From: JALOAP01 sp964632355
GTDB lineage: Bacteria; Chloroflexota; Dehalococcoidia; Tepidiformales; Tepidiformaceae
DNA: 64,000 nt
Direction of reading: 5' to 3'
NCBI GenBank assembly: GCA_964632355.1
Contig: CAZWBW010000001.1
Span: 22,160-86,159 of the forward strand
In this document: piece by piece, positions 9,024-17,283 of the stretch
Position numbering within the stretch: the stretch's first letter is position 1
Layout of the letters: each line of letters opens with the position of its first letter
The notes under the pieces: generated by a model
What the model was told of the DNA's origin: nothing
Databases searched by the model: none
Seen by the model: only the letters and a program-made list of their open reading frames with translations
Made by a program: the position numbers and the translations under genes

Positions 9024-9869
9024 GTGATCATCGACGCCCACACGCACGCGTTTCATCCCGCCCAGGTTCGCCGCCGCGAGCACCTGGTTTCTCGCGACCC
9101 CACCTTCCGGGAGATGTACGCGGACCCAAAGGCGAAGATGGCGACAGTACCCGAAGTACTCGCCGCCATGGACCGTGCGGGCGTCGATTGTGCCGTCGTC
9201 GCCGGGTTCGCCTTCGCCCGCGACTGTGATCTTCGCGCACAGAACCTGCACATCCTCGATGCCGCTCGCCAACATCCCGGCCGCATCATCCCGATCCTGT
9301 CGTTGAATCTCGCTTCGCCCACCTGGAAGGACCACGCCTATGAAGCCATCGACGACGGTGCACGCGGCTTCGGCGAGCTCCGTCCGCACAACCAGGGCTG
9401 GGACCCGCTGGGCGATGCCGCGCACGAACTCTGCCGCATCGCCGCCGAGCACCATCTCGTGCTCATGTGGCACGTCAGCGAGCCGGTCGGCCACGCCTAT
9501 CCGGGGAAGCACGGCGGCATCACCCCGGCCGAACTGTGTGAGCTTGCCACCGCCCACCAGCAGACGAAGATGATCGCTGCACACCTCGGTGGCGGCCTCC
9601 CGTTCTACGTTCAGATGCCGGAAGTACGGGCAGCGTTAGGAAACGTTTGGTACGACACAGCGGCCGCTTCCTTGCTGTATGATGAAGGCACAGTAGCGCG
9701 CCTCGTTGGTCTCGTCGGGGCCGACCGCGTGCTCTTTGGTTCGGATTTCCCGCTGCTTTCGCCCAAGCGCCAGTTAGAACGCCTTAGCGCCGAGCTCGAA
9801 AGCGACGTCGCGGCGTCGGTTTGTGGCGAATCTGCGCACAAATTGTTTTCGGATAGTAGACCGTCATGA
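9024..9869 (+). CDS. Amidohydrolase_2-family TIM-barrel hydrolase
   Basis: A 281-residue metal-dependent hydrolase or decarboxylase of the amidohydrolase-2 family. It opens with the metal motif DAHTHAF, has His in MWHVSEP, His in AAHLGGGLP and the terminal Asp in FGSDFPLLSP. The family covers decarboxylases such as ACMSD and various hydrolases, so the substrate is open. The GTG at 9024 has no ribosome binding site; TACCAT lies nine bases upstream. Its end overlaps the thpR start by four bases (ATGA), so they are co-transcribed. Confidence 0.85.
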   Translation: MIIDAHTHAFHPAQVRRREHLVSRDPTFREMYADPKAKMATVPEVLAAMDRAGVDCAVVAGFAFARDCDLRAQNLHILDAARQHPGRIIPILSLNLASPTWKDHAYEAIDDGARGFGELRPHNQGWDPLGDAAHELCRIAAEHHLVLMWHVSEPVGHAYPGKHGGITPAELCELATAHQQTKMIAAHLGGGLPFYVQMPEVRAALGNVWYDTAAASLLYDEGTVARLVGLVGADRVLFGSDFPLLSPKRQLERLSAELESDVAASVCGESAHKLFSDSRPS

Positions 9870-10474
9870 ATACCTCACCCGAACACGTCCGGCTGTTCGT
9901 CGCCTGCGAAGTCCCGGAGGATGTCAAAGAAGCCATCGGCAGCCTCATCAACGACATCCGCAGCCGTAGCGGCAATATGGTGCGATGGATTCGCCCCGAA
10001 AGCGTCCACGTCACCCTCAAGTTCCTCGGTGAGGTACCGGTAAAGCAGCTCCCTGCCATCAAGCTCGCCATCCAGGAAGCCGTCGTCGGGCACGCCCCCT
10101 TCGAGCTCGAGTTCTCGAACATCGGCACCTTTGGCGGCCGCGAAGGCCTTCGCATCATGTGGGTGGGCGTCGCTGGCGACGTCCTGCGGCTCGAAGCCCT
10201 CGTCCGCGCGGTCAACGCCGCACTCGCTGTCGTTGGCTTCGAACCGGAACGGCGCCCGTTCCGCCCGCACCTGACCCTTGGCCGCGTTCGCGACGAAGTG
10301 GGTACCCGTCAGCGCGCCGAGATCGAGGTGGAGGTCGGCAAGACCGAGATCCCGCAGAGCTCCTGGCGCACCACGCACGTCTCGCTCATGCGCAGCCGGC
10401 TCACACCCCAGGGCGCCGTGTACGAGGTCCTCGCAACCTTCCCGCTGCGCGTCACGCAGCAGGTCCAGGCGTAA
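9866..10474 (+). CDS. thpR: RNA 2',3'-cyclic phosphodiesterase (2H family)
   Basis: A 202-residue 2H phosphoesterase with the two catalytic HxTL motifs, HVTLKFLG near residue 50 and HLTLGRV near residue 135. The length and spacing fit ThpR/LigT, which opens 2',3'-cyclic phosphate RNA ends and in vitro can join tRNA halves with 2'-5' bonds. It overlaps the upstream amidohydrolase gene by ATGA. A hairpin with a short T-run follows 27 bases after the stop. Confidence 0.93.
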   Translation: MNTSPEHVRLFVACEVPEDVKEAIGSLINDIRSRSGNMVRWIRPESVHVTLKFLGEVPVKQLPAIKLAIQEAVVGHAPFELEFSNIGTFGGREGLRIMWVGVAGDVLRLEALVRAVNAALAVVGFEPERRPFRPHLTLGRVRDEVGTRQRAEIEVEVGKTEIPQSSWRTTHVSLMRSRLTPQGAVYEVLATFPLRVTQQVQA

Positions 10475-10501
10475 AGCCTCTTCGCGATTCGCATTCACCG
10501 G

Positions 10502-10528
10502 GGGCGTGCAACCGCGCGCCCTCGTTTT
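10502..10528 (+). terminator. Intrinsic terminator after thpR
   Basis: An 8-bp stem GGGCGTGC/GCGCGCCC (one G-U pair) with an AACC loop at 10502-10521 is followed by TCGTTTT, a proper U-tract on the plus strand. It sits between convergent thpR and the ECF S-component gene. Confidence 0.7.
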
Positions 10529-10530
10529 GC

Positions 10531-11355
10531 TTACCGCAGTTCGAACGTAAAGCGGTCGCGGAAGCGCAGCAGTGCGCGGAGGAGTGGCGCGCCAAGGAAC
10601 CCGATCACCAGCGCGTTACACAGGCTTCGCAGCAGGTCCCATCCGAAGCTGGTGAGCAGGTAGTAGTTCCAGTAGCGGCGCAACGTCTCGCCGAAGCCGA
10701 GCCCCGGTTCGTACGTGATATCGGGGCCGCCCACCCAGAACGGCCAGCTCCACACGTTCGTGATCGCCCCGAAGAGCAGGCCCCACACGGCGCCGAACAC
10801 CACCAGCAGCGCCACTTCGCCCCGGATTCGCAGCCCCATGTGCACGGCCAGCGGGCGCAGGATGCCCGCGTTCATGCCCATCCAGCCGCTTGCGAACATC
10901 TGGAATGGGAGCCACGGCCCCATCCCGCCGGTCACGACGGCGCTCAGGAAGAACGAGAGCGCGCCGAGCAGGAAGCCCATGCGTGCGCCGAACGCGTAGC
11001 TCCCGAGGATGACGAGGAAGAAGTAGAGGTTCGCGCCCGCCGGCAGCGTGATCGTCCGCAGGACCGCCGCGAATGCGGAAAGCACGCCGAGCGCCGCCAG
11101 TGACTTGCTGTTCAGTCCGCCGTTCGTCATCTCCGCGACGAGCAGCACCATGCACAGCGTCGCCACCCCCGCGAACACGAGCGGCGCGTCGGTGTTGTGC
11201 TCGAACCACCGCGAATCCGGCCGCGTGACGTCAGACGCGACGAACGGGTGCAGGTACGCAATGAGCCCGAGCAGGTTCAGCGCGACCAGCGTTACGTCGT
11301 TGAGTGACATCCGGGGGAGCCGCAGTGCCGCCGGTACGGGCTGGCTAACCGCCAT
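10531..11355 (-). CDS. ECF transporter substrate-binding (S) component, probably cobalamin
   Basis: A 274-residue integral membrane protein with about seven hydrophobic helices and a PAGANLYFFLVILGSYAFGARMGF central region typical in character of ECF S components. It is the last gene of the minus-strand ECF operon that begins behind a cobalamin riboswitch, so its substrate is most likely cobalamin or a corrinoid precursor. The start is set at 11355 because GGAGG lies nine bases upstream; it overlaps the end of the preceding gene by 11 bases. It is larger than most S components (about 180-220 residues). Family assignment is moderate, and substrate is inferred from riboswitch and neighbours. 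Confidence 0.75.
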   Translation of the reverse strand: MAVSQPVPAALRLPRMSLNDVTLVALNLLGLIAYLHPFVASDVTRPDSRWFEHNTDAPLVFAGVATLCMVLLVAEMTNGGLNSKSLAALGVLSAFAAVLRTITLPAGANLYFFLVILGSYAFGARMGFLLGALSFFLSAVVTGGMGPWLPFQMFASGWMGMNAGILRPLAVHMGLRIRGEVALLVVFGAVWGLLFGAITNVWSWPFWVGGPDITYEPGLGFGETLRRYWNYYLLTSFGWDLLRSLCNALVIGFLGAPLLRALLRFRDRFTFELR

Positions 11356-12010
11356 GACGCCGCCTCCAGGCCACAGCTCCCGCTGTCGCCACCACGAGCA
11401 CACCCGCGACTGCCCCGAACGCGATGAGCGGCCCCGTATCCGTCCCCGAGTCGCCACCGTTGACCGCCTCGTCGATGTCGACCACCGCTGTCGTCGGCGC
11501 TCCACCGGGAGCCGCGCTCCGCTGCCCGGGCGGGTGGCCGCACACTTCTTCGAACGTCATATCGACCGGTGCCGGTGCGCTGTTCGGCCCGCCTTCGCCC
11601 CACTTGTACGCGTGCATGTCGCCGTCGCGCAGTCTCGCGTCGTTGAATGCGATCGGGGAGTACGTCCAGCGGTCCTCGCCGTATGGCCGAACGAAGAACG
11701 CCCAGTACGTGCAGTTCGGGCCGCCGGGGCACTGGCAGAAACACTGGCTCATCGAACCGGCGTCGAAGCACCCGATGTCGTCGATCGCGCACAGCGCACG
11801 CGATGCCCCGCCGAACTGCTCGAACGTGTGTCCCGCCGCCCGCAGCGCCTCTTCCCCGGTAATGCTGTCGCCTTCGAACGCGACGCAGTGCGTCTCGATC
11901 TCGTCGCCGATCTGAATGACGATGCCCGCCTCGCCGTCGGCCAGCGCCGCCATTGGGACCAGCCCCGCCAGCATTGCAACGACGGCCGCAGCAATCCGCG
12001 CAGCCCTCAT
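11345..12010 (-). CDS. Secreted, membrane-anchored DUF4430-like protein of the ECF/B12 operon
   Basis: 221 residues: signal peptide (residues 1-24, ending ALADG), a Cys-rich globular domain, an acidic linker and a C-terminal helix with an RRRH stop-transfer tail. The domain shows TGEEALRAAG, then ALCAIDDIGC, a CFCQCPGG cluster, CTYWAFF and a LRDGDMHAYKWGEG end. This resembles DUF4430/transcobalamin C-terminal-like domains and the small secreted proteins encoded beside actinobacterial ECF transporters. In intrinsic factor this domain forms half of the B12 site; here the other half could be the alpha/alpha-barrel protein at 14688. It overlaps the upstream ATPase gene by ATGA. Seven Cys suggest disulfides outside the cell. 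Confidence 0.7.
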   Translation of the reverse strand: MRAARIAAAVVAMLAGLVPMAALADGEAGIVIQIGDEIETHCVAFEGDSITGEEALRAAGHTFEQFGGASRALCAIDDIGCFDAGSMSQCFCQCPGGPNCTYWAFFVRPYGEDRWTYSPIAFNDARLRDGDMHAYKWGEGGPNSAPAPVDMTFEEVCGHPPGQRSAAPGGAPTTAVVDIDEAVNGGDSGTDTGPLIAFGAVAGVLVVATAGAVAWRRRHGG

Positions 12011-13578
12011 ACCACGTCCTCCACCAGCATCGCTCCCGGCACGGTGTGCGCGATCTGCGTCGGTCGCGGCCCGCTCGTTCCGAGCGCCTGCCGCACCGGC
12101 AGGTCGAACTCGACCCGGCCTCCGTCCAGTCCGATGACCCGGGTTGCGAACCGGGCCGCCGCTTCGATGTCATGGGTCGCGACCAGCGCCGCGCCGCCGT
12201 CCTCCGCGTGCGCGCGAAGCCGTTCGCTGAGCGCGAGCTTCGCCGGCCCGTCCATGCCGCGCGTGGGTTCGTCCATCAGCCACACGCGCGGTTCGTGCGC
12301 CAGCATCGCGGCCATCGCCACGCGCTGCTGCTGCCCGACGCTCAGGTCGCGGGGGTTCCGGTCGGCCAGTTCCGAAACTGCCCACGCGTCGAGCACGCTC
12401 GCGGCCTCCGGCGCCATCCGCCGATGCCGTAGCGTCTCCCGGATCTCGTCGCACACCGTGTCGCGGTACAGCGCGATGGCCGGGTCCTGCGGCACGAGCC
12501 CCGCGACCGCTGTTCGCGCCTGCACCGAGCCGTTCGCCGCCTGTCCGGCGAGGAACACGGTCCCCGCAGCCGGTTGCACGAGTCCCGCGATCGCCCGGAA
12601 CAGCGTCGACTTCCCGCTCCCGTTCCGCCCGATGAGCGCCACGATCTCGCCTTCGCGCAGCGAAACTTCCACCTCCTTCAGCGCGATCTGCTCCCCGTAG
12701 GCCACCGTCAGCCCCTCGACCCGGAGCAGTTCGTCGCCCGGCGATGGTGGGTCGTCCGACGCCTTCGCACGAAGCCCGCGGGCCGCGGCCACCTGTTGGC
12801 CCTCTTCGACGGTGAGCGGGAGGGGGTCGAACTCGAACCGCCGCCCGAGTTCGCACACGGGCGGAACCGCCACGAGACGCGCTCCCGCTTCCCGCGGGGT
12901 CATCGGCGTGGCGCGCCCATCCGCTACCTGCAGCACCGCATCGACGCGCGAAAGCAGACGTTCGAGCCGGTGCTCCGCGACGATGACCGTGATCCCGAGC
13001 TGTTCCCGCAGTGCCTCGATGGTGTCGAGTACCGAATTCGCGCCATCCGGGTCCAGCTGCGAGGTTGGCTCGTCGAGCAGCAGCACCTCCGGTTCGAGCG
13101 CGAGCACCGCCGCGATCGCCACCCGCTGCCGCTCCCCGCCCGAGAGCGTCGACAGCCGCCGGTAGCGCAGGTGGTCCACTCCAACGGCAGGCAGCAGCAC
13201 GTCCAGGCGCCGCCACATCTCGGCCCGCCGCACGCCGTGCTGCTCCATCCCGAACGCGACTTCGTCTTCGACCGTGTCGGCGACGGCCTGCGCCTCGGGC
13301 TCCTGGAACACCATGCCCGCGATGGTCGCGACCCGCCGCGCCGGGGTTCGTGTGGGATCGATGCCCGCGACGCGAACGTTCCCGGCGAGCGTGCCCCCGT
13401 GGAACTGCGGCACCAGGCCGTTGAACAGCCGCAGCAGCGTCGACTTCCCCCCGGCGGATGGCCCCGCGAGCAGCGTCATGGAGCCCCGCTCGGCTTCGAA
13501 CGAGACGTCGTCAAGCGCCGGCTGCCCTCGGCCCGGGTACGAGTACGTCACCCGTTCGAGCGAGGCGACGATGCTCAC
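12007..13578 (-). CDS. ecfA: Fused double ECF ATPase (EcfA-EcfA')
   Basis: A 523-residue protein with two complete ABC domains. Domain 1 has Walker A GPSAGGKST (about residue 37), signature LSGGERQR (about 141) and VLLLDEPTS (about 163). Domain 2 has Walker A GRNGSGKST (about 316), signature LSVGQQQR (about 409) and VWLMDEPTRG (about 432). In most bacteria the two ECF ATPases are separate genes; here they are one chain, as in some actinobacteria and archaea. GTG at 13578 is the start: GGAGGT lies six bases upstream and GTGA overlaps the ecfT stop. It powers the EcfT module encoded just upstream. The in-frame extension further upstream runs through ecfT and is not coding. Confidence 0.9.
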   Translation of the reverse strand: MSIVASLERVTYSYPGRGQPALDDVSFEAERGSMTLLAGPSAGGKSTLLRLFNGLVPQFHGGTLAGNVRVAGIDPTRTPARRVATIAGMVFQEPEAQAVADTVEDEVAFGMEQHGVRRAEMWRRLDVLLPAVGVDHLRYRRLSTLSGGERQRVAIAAVLALEPEVLLLDEPTSQLDPDGANSVLDTIEALREQLGITVIVAEHRLERLLSRVDAVLQVADGRATPMTPREAGARLVAVPPVCELGRRFEFDPLPLTVEEGQQVAAARGLRAKASDDPPSPGDELLRVEGLTVAYGEQIALKEVEVSLREGEIVALIGRNGSGKSTLFRAIAGLVQPAAGTVFLAGQAANGSVQARTAVAGLVPQDPAIALYRDTVCDEIRETLRHRRMAPEAASVLDAWAVSELADRNPRDLSVGQQQRVAMAAMLAHEPRVWLMDEPTRGMDGPAKLALSERLRAHAEDGGAALVATHDIEAAARFATRVIGLDGGRVEFDLPVRQALGTSGPRPTQIAHTVPGAMLVEDVV

Positions 13579-14675
13579 GGCCGCACCTCCGGTCCGGGCC
13601 GAACGGTCGCGGCGACTGCCGGGGCTTCGGCGTCCACACGTGCCGGTGGACTGAACGCGAGCCGCAGCGCTGGCCACGCAGGCGTCAGCGCCACCAGCGC
13701 GCCGGTGATTTCGAATGACGGCATCGGCAAGCCGGCGAACGGGTTGTATCCCATGTCGAGCCACGCCCCGACGGGCCCGCCAACAGCGGCCACAGCCAGC
13801 ACTACCGACCCGGCAATGAGCACACGGTCGACCAGCGGCATCGGTTCGTCGCGGAGGCGGGTGGTCTGGCGTGCGCGCCCGGCGCTCCACGACCAGTAGG
13901 CGAGGCACCCCACCGCCACCGCGGCCGCGATCACCGCCGGGACGCGAAGCGGCGCGTAGTAGAACCAGCCCACAGCGGCGAAAAGGAGCAGCGGCACCGC
14001 CGCCGAGCCGATCAGCCGCGACGCCCGCGACGCCGGGGGAGACGCTGCGTAGCCCCGTGCTTCCATCGCTTCCGCCAGCCGCATCGATCGTTCGAGTCCG
14101 CCGATGACCGACGGCACAACGAGTGCGGGAATCTGCCGGAACCCGCCCGGCGCGCCGCGCAGCGCGCGCATCTCACGGATGCGCCGCAGGTCCTCGATGC
14201 TCGAAGGGAGCAGCGTCAGCCCGATCGAGACGACGAGGCTGGCGTGGAAGAGCGCCGCCGGCGCGCTTCGAAGCAACTGGTGCGGAGTGACCGCACCGTT
14301 GAACACACCGAACGCGAGCAGCACGCACAGGATCGCCAGCCCGCGGATCGAGGCGGCCACCAGCCCCTCGGCACTCACCGGCCCGCCCAGCCGGAGGCCG
14401 CCCAGCCACTCCGGCACCTCCGGCCCCGGGATCGTGAACAGGATGTGGTCGCCGTAGTTCCCGTTGATCGTCGCAATGACCAGCGACACCGCGAACATAA
14501 TCACGCCGAAGATCAGCAGCGTCCGGAACCCGGCCACCGCCGTCGAGGTGCGCGGCGCCATTGCCGCCACCAGGAACACGCAGAGCAGGATGATCGCGAG
14601 GTAGAACGGGTTGGAGGTGGACAGCGCCAGCACTCCAACCATCAACACCCACGCGCACCACGCTCCGGTTGTCAT
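13575..14675 (-). CDS. ecfT: ECF transporter transmembrane (T) component
   Basis: A 366-residue EcfT/CbiQ-family permease. The two Ala-Arg-Gly coupling motifs that contact the ATPases are present as MRALRGAP (about residue 170) and MEARGYA (about 205), after about five membrane helices. The C-terminal part adds further hydrophobic segments, making it about 100 residues longer than a standard EcfT. It lies between the alpha-barrel protein and the fused EcfA gene, with a four-base overlap to the latter. No CbiM/CbiN-type metal component is nearby, which argues against cobalt/nickel import and for vitamin import. Confidence 0.88.
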   Translation of the reverse strand: MTTGAWCAWVLMVGVLALSTSNPFYLAIILLCVFLVAAMAPRTSTAVAGFRTLLIFGVIMFAVSLVIATINGNYGDHILFTIPGPEVPEWLGGLRLGGPVSAEGLVAASIRGLAILCVLLAFGVFNGAVTPHQLLRSAPAALFHASLVVSIGLTLLPSSIEDLRRIREMRALRGAPGGFRQIPALVVPSVIGGLERSMRLAEAMEARGYAASPPASRASRLIGSAAVPLLLFAAVGWFYYAPLRVPAVIAAAVAVGCLAYWSWSAGRARQTTRLRDEPMPLVDRVLIAGSVVLAVAAVGGPVGAWLDMGYNPFAGLPMPSFEITGALVALTPAWPALRLAFSPPARVDAEAPAVAATVRPGPEVRP

Positions 14676-14687
14676 CGCTGTGCTCGC

Positions 14688-15788
14688 TTACCGCCGCATC
14701 CGCAGGATGCCGAACCCGCCGCCCACAACCACGACGACAACGGCCACGCCGCCCAGGATCCACGGCAACGCGCTGTCCGAATCGTCCGTGGAGTCCGTGT
14801 CAGCGCCCCCGGTGCTCTCGGGTGCGTCGTCGCCCGGTGCTCCCTCGCTCGACCTCGCGTCGGGAGTGTCATCGGCCGGCGCGGCAATCGCGGTCTCCGC
14901 CGAGTCGCAAAGCGTGCGGCCGGCCAGAGCCGGTACCACCTGCATCGCCGCATAGGCCGGGTCGAATCCCGCGAACGACCCGTCCGGTTGCTGCTGCGAC
15001 AGCAGGAAATCGACCGGCGTCTGATCGCCCTTCGTGTACGGGTCGGCCTCCGGGTTCTCGCCGGCCGCAATCAGCGCCTGCACCACGTATGAAGTCGAGG
15101 ACGCGTTCGACGTGTCGTCGCCGGGGAATCCCCAGCCGCCATCCTCGCCCTGCGTGCCACGGAAGTACTCGACGGTCTCGGCCACATCCGGGTCGTTCGC
15201 CGGCACGCCGGCCGCGAGCATCGCCTGCACGACCACGGCCGTGGTGTCCGGGTCGCTCGCCCCTTCGTACCCCCAGCCGCCGTCGTCGAGCTGGGCCTCG
15301 CGAAGGACCGTCACGGCCGTTTCTGGCACGTCGTTCCCCGTGCACGCGAGCCCAATGACGACGACTGCGTGGCTGAAGTCGTCCGGCGCGTATCGTCCCG
15401 TCGCGTCGTCGAATGCGTCGGTCATCGCCGCGACGAAGTCCGTTCCGCCAGTCGACCTGGGGTCGAGATCGAGCGCCTTCGCAGCCAGGGCTGCCTTCGC
15501 TGCCAGCGCCGGGCTCTCGGCTGCGACCGCCGCGGCCTGGGCTTCGAGATAGTCAGCCGGGTTCGTCCCGGCGTTCGCAACCTCCGACGGGTCACGGCCC
15601 GCCGCTCGGATAGCAAGAATCGCGTCAAACGTCTGCCCGGGACCGAACCCACCGAACCCGCCGTCGGGTTCCTGCGTCGAGATGATGAACTCGACCGCGC
15701 TGTCGATGGACTCATCGGGACCCTGGGCAATCGCAACCACTGACCACAGGGCAGAAAGCCCCGCGGCGAGGAGAAGTAGCGCGCGCAT
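14688..15788 (-). CDS. Secreted prenyltransferase-repeat (alpha/alpha-barrel) protein, intrinsic-factor-like
   Basis: 366 residues: signal peptide (MRALLLLAAG...AIAQG), then repeated QW-type motifs including DGGFGGFGPG, DGGWGYEG, DGGWGFPGDD and DGSFAGFDP, then an acidic Asp/Ser/Thr linker and a C-terminal membrane anchor ending ILRMRR. The repeats build an alpha/alpha barrel of the prenyltransferase/terpene-cyclase fold, also used by the N-terminal domain of intrinsic factor and transcobalamin. First gene after the cobalamin riboswitch; ATG at 15788 follows AGGAG. No DXDD or other cyclase catalytic motif was seen and it is secreted, so a terpene cyclase role is unlikely. I infer B12 capture at the cell surface. 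Confidence 0.75.
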   Translation of the reverse strand: MRALLLLAAGLSALWSVVAIAQGPDESIDSAVEFIISTQEPDGGFGGFGPGQTFDAILAIRAAGRDPSEVANAGTNPADYLEAQAAAVAAESPALAAKAALAAKALDLDPRSTGGTDFVAAMTDAFDDATGRYAPDDFSHAVVVIGLACTGNDVPETAVTVLREAQLDDGGWGYEGASDPDTTAVVVQAMLAAGVPANDPDVAETVEYFRGTQGEDGGWGFPGDDTSNASSTSYVVQALIAAGENPEADPYTKGDQTPVDFLLSQQQPDGSFAGFDPAYAAMQVVPALAGRTLCDSAETAIAAPADDTPDARSSEGAPGDDAPESTGGADTDSTDDSDSALPWILGGVAVVVVVVGGGFGILRMRR

Positions 15789-15851
15789 GGAAACTCCTGG
15801 GGAAATGAGCAGGCCTGCATGTCGGCCTGCGGGCGGATGGGGGATCAAGAA

Positions 15852-15873
15852 AGCCCGCCTTGGAGGGCGGGCT
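15852..15873 (-). terminator. Riboswitch-controlled intrinsic terminator
   Basis: On the minus strand AGCCCGCC, six-base loop, GGCGGGCT, then TTCTT. It lies between the cobalamin aptamer and the first gene of the ECF operon, the expected place for a transcription-attenuation platform. Confidence 0.8.
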
Positions 15874-15899
15874 GGTTACGTGGATCGGGTGATCATCGT

Positions 15900-16055
15900 T
15901 TCCGGCCCCTTTCTCTCGAAGGTTTACGGAACTCTGAGCAGATGGACGGGTAACCTGGCTCCGCCCCGGAGGGCGATACAGTTGCGGGACAGCGCCGGCC
16001 TCTCACCGGCTTCCCCCGTCAGCTCCCGCGCGCGTGGCGCGGGACATCTGCGTAT
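15900..16055 (-). promoter_or_regulatory. Cobalamin riboswitch (AdoCbl-type)
   Basis: The minus strand carries the cobalamin riboswitch core in order: a P-stem CCCGCGC/GCGCGGG, GGGGGAAGCCGGTG, the GAGAGGCC linker, GCTGTCCCGCAACTGT, and the B12-box equivalent AGCCAGGTTACCCG followed by TCCATCTG (about 15940-15961). Boundaries are approximate. A terminator hairpin follows about 30 bases further on, so cobalamin binding should stop transcription of the ECF operon at 15788-10531. It gives the best evidence that this operon handles corrinoids. Confidence 0.9.
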
Positions 16056-16114
16056 TCAGTTGTCCAAGCGAACAATGCCGCCTGCACGCGCTTCCGGTCA
16101 AGCCTCGGCAAGGT

Positions 16115-16672
16115 TTACCGTTCGGCCCACCGGAGAACGAAGCTCCCTTCACGGTCGATCGCGGTGATTCCCACGGTGGCAGGCCCGCCGTCGTGTTCGA
16201 ACACCACGCGAAGAAAGTTCCGAACGTCGACGTCCGGCTCCCGCCGGATCTCGGCTCCGTTGACGAACACCACCACTTCGCAGTCCCGCTCGAGTGTGAA
16301 CCCATACCGGCCCGGCGGCAGGTCAAACTGGGCCTCCGCATACAGGTGCCAGGCGTCGTCGGTGAGCGTCGGGAGCGGGGCACCGTCCGTCTCGATGTCG
16401 AGCGCGGCGAGTTGGTCGGCGCCGTACTCGGTCCCGGCTCCTGGTTCGCCGGACAGGTACCGGATCGTCCAGCCGCGCGGTGGCGGGAGTTCGGTGGTGC
16501 GAATGGGAGTCGGGCTCTCGGGTTCCTCCCGCGGTGGTACCGGTTGGCCGTGCGAAATCGGGCGCTGCACATTCGGCCGCCCGGCAGCAGGGTTGAAAAA
16601 CGACAACGCGACCAGGAGGGCTACAAAAAGCGCACCAAGCCCCACCCATTCCCTGCGGCCCAACTCGTCCAT
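16115..16672 (-). CDS. Membrane-anchored beta-sandwich protein of unknown function
   Basis: A protein of about 185 residues starting MDELGRREW, with one N-terminal membrane helix (about residues 10-27), a Pro-rich linker and a soluble beta-rich domain. The segment DLPPGRYGFTLERDCEVVVFVNGAEI resembles PA14-like or carbohydrate-binding beta-sandwich proteins in character, but I do not recognise a family. The start has no clear ribosome binding site; an in-frame open stretch continues upstream but looks non-coding. It ends about 60 bases upstream of the cobalamin riboswitch on the same strand, so readthrough into the riboswitch is possible. Confidence 0.6.
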   Translation of the reverse strand: MDELGRREWVGLGALFVALLVALSFFNPAAGRPNVQRPISHGQPVPPREEPESPTPIRTTELPPPRGWTIRYLSGEPGAGTEYGADQLAALDIETDGAPLPTLTDDAWHLYAEAQFDLPPGRYGFTLERDCEVVVFVNGAEIRREPDVDVRNFLRVVFEHDGGPATVGITAIDREGSFVLRWAER

Positions 16673-16730
16673 CTCGGGAAATGGTGGCTCGTATCTGGAT
16701 GGTGAGGCAACTGGTGGGTTCAGACGGAGT

Positions 16731-16760
16731 GACGGGCGAGGGAACGGTCCCTCGCCCGTC
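16731..16760 (-). terminator. Strong hairpin terminator
   Basis: Perfect 13-bp stem GACGGGCGAGGGA / TCCCTCGCCCGTC with a four-base loop, between the stop of the pseudo-receiver gene (16790) and the start of the 16115-16672 gene. T-poor downstream. Confidence 0.65.
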
Positions 16761-16789
16761 CGATCCGGGCACCCACCACACACGACGGC

Positions 16790-17116
16790 CTAAGAAACCG
16801 CCTCCCGGATCTCCTTCAGCAACAGCGGACCATCCGCTGTCATGGGAATGTACGCACTCGCGCCTGCCTGCTCGTACTTCGCGCGTTCGTCGGAACTTGG
16901 GAGCGCTGCCAGTACCACCACCCGTGCACCGCTTGCCGCCAGCTCCTGGCAGCGCTCGATGGTCAGATCCGTTGTCGTCGAAAGCACAATGTCCGACCCG
17001 TCCCGTTGGTCCCCCGCTTCGAGCAGCAGGAAGTGCGGCTCGTGGCGCAGTTGCGCTACGAGCGCCCGCCGCAGCAACCGATCGTTCGTCTCCACCCGGA
17101 CGGTTCGATGGGGCAT
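16790..17116 (-). CDS. Degenerate receiver-like protein
   Basis: 108 residues with the alternating beta/alpha pattern of a response-regulator receiver: VRVETND, a helix, GSDIVLSTTT, RVVVLAALPSS, and GASAYIPMT before a last helix. The phospho-acceptor Asp expected after strand 3 and the conserved Lys after strand 5 (Met-Thr here) are absent, so it would be a pseudo-receiver. Start MPHRTVRV at 17116 is supported by a CATAAT hexamer six bases upstream. It is divergent from the RodZ-like gene. It could instead be another Rossmann-like small domain; function unknown. Confidence 0.6.
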   Translation of the reverse strand: MPHRTVRVETNDRLLRRALVAQLRHEPHFLLLEAGDQRDGSDIVLSTTTDLTIERCQELAASGARVVVLAALPSSDERAKYEQAGASAYIPMTADGPLLLKEIREAVS

Positions 17117-17122
17117 ATGGGC

Positions 17123-17128
17123 ATTATG
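17123..17128 (-). promoter_or_regulatory. -10 element of leaderless pseudo-receiver promoter
   Basis: CATAAT on the minus strand, six bases before ATG 17116. The gene has no ribosome binding site. Confidence 0.55.
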
Positions 17129-17283
17129 AATCTGCCTATGGGTGCCGGTGATGGGCCGTTTGGGGAGGCTTGAGGGGCCGTTCGTCGCAAAAAGAGGTGA
17201 CAAATGTCACTTCCTGTACGCGGAGAACCGACTCTCTCCCCGCCGCCTATATCCTATGCGCGTTCACCCCTACCCTATCGGCC

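Noticed and set aside
10531..14675. Cobalt/nickel ECF importer (CbiMNQO)
   Set aside because: No CbiM or CbiN; cobalamin riboswitch and extracellular B12-type domains point to corrinoid uptake instead.
14688..15788. Squalene-hopene or other terpene cyclase
   Set aside because: Signal peptide, membrane anchor and lack of an acidic cyclase motif; operon context is B12 uptake.
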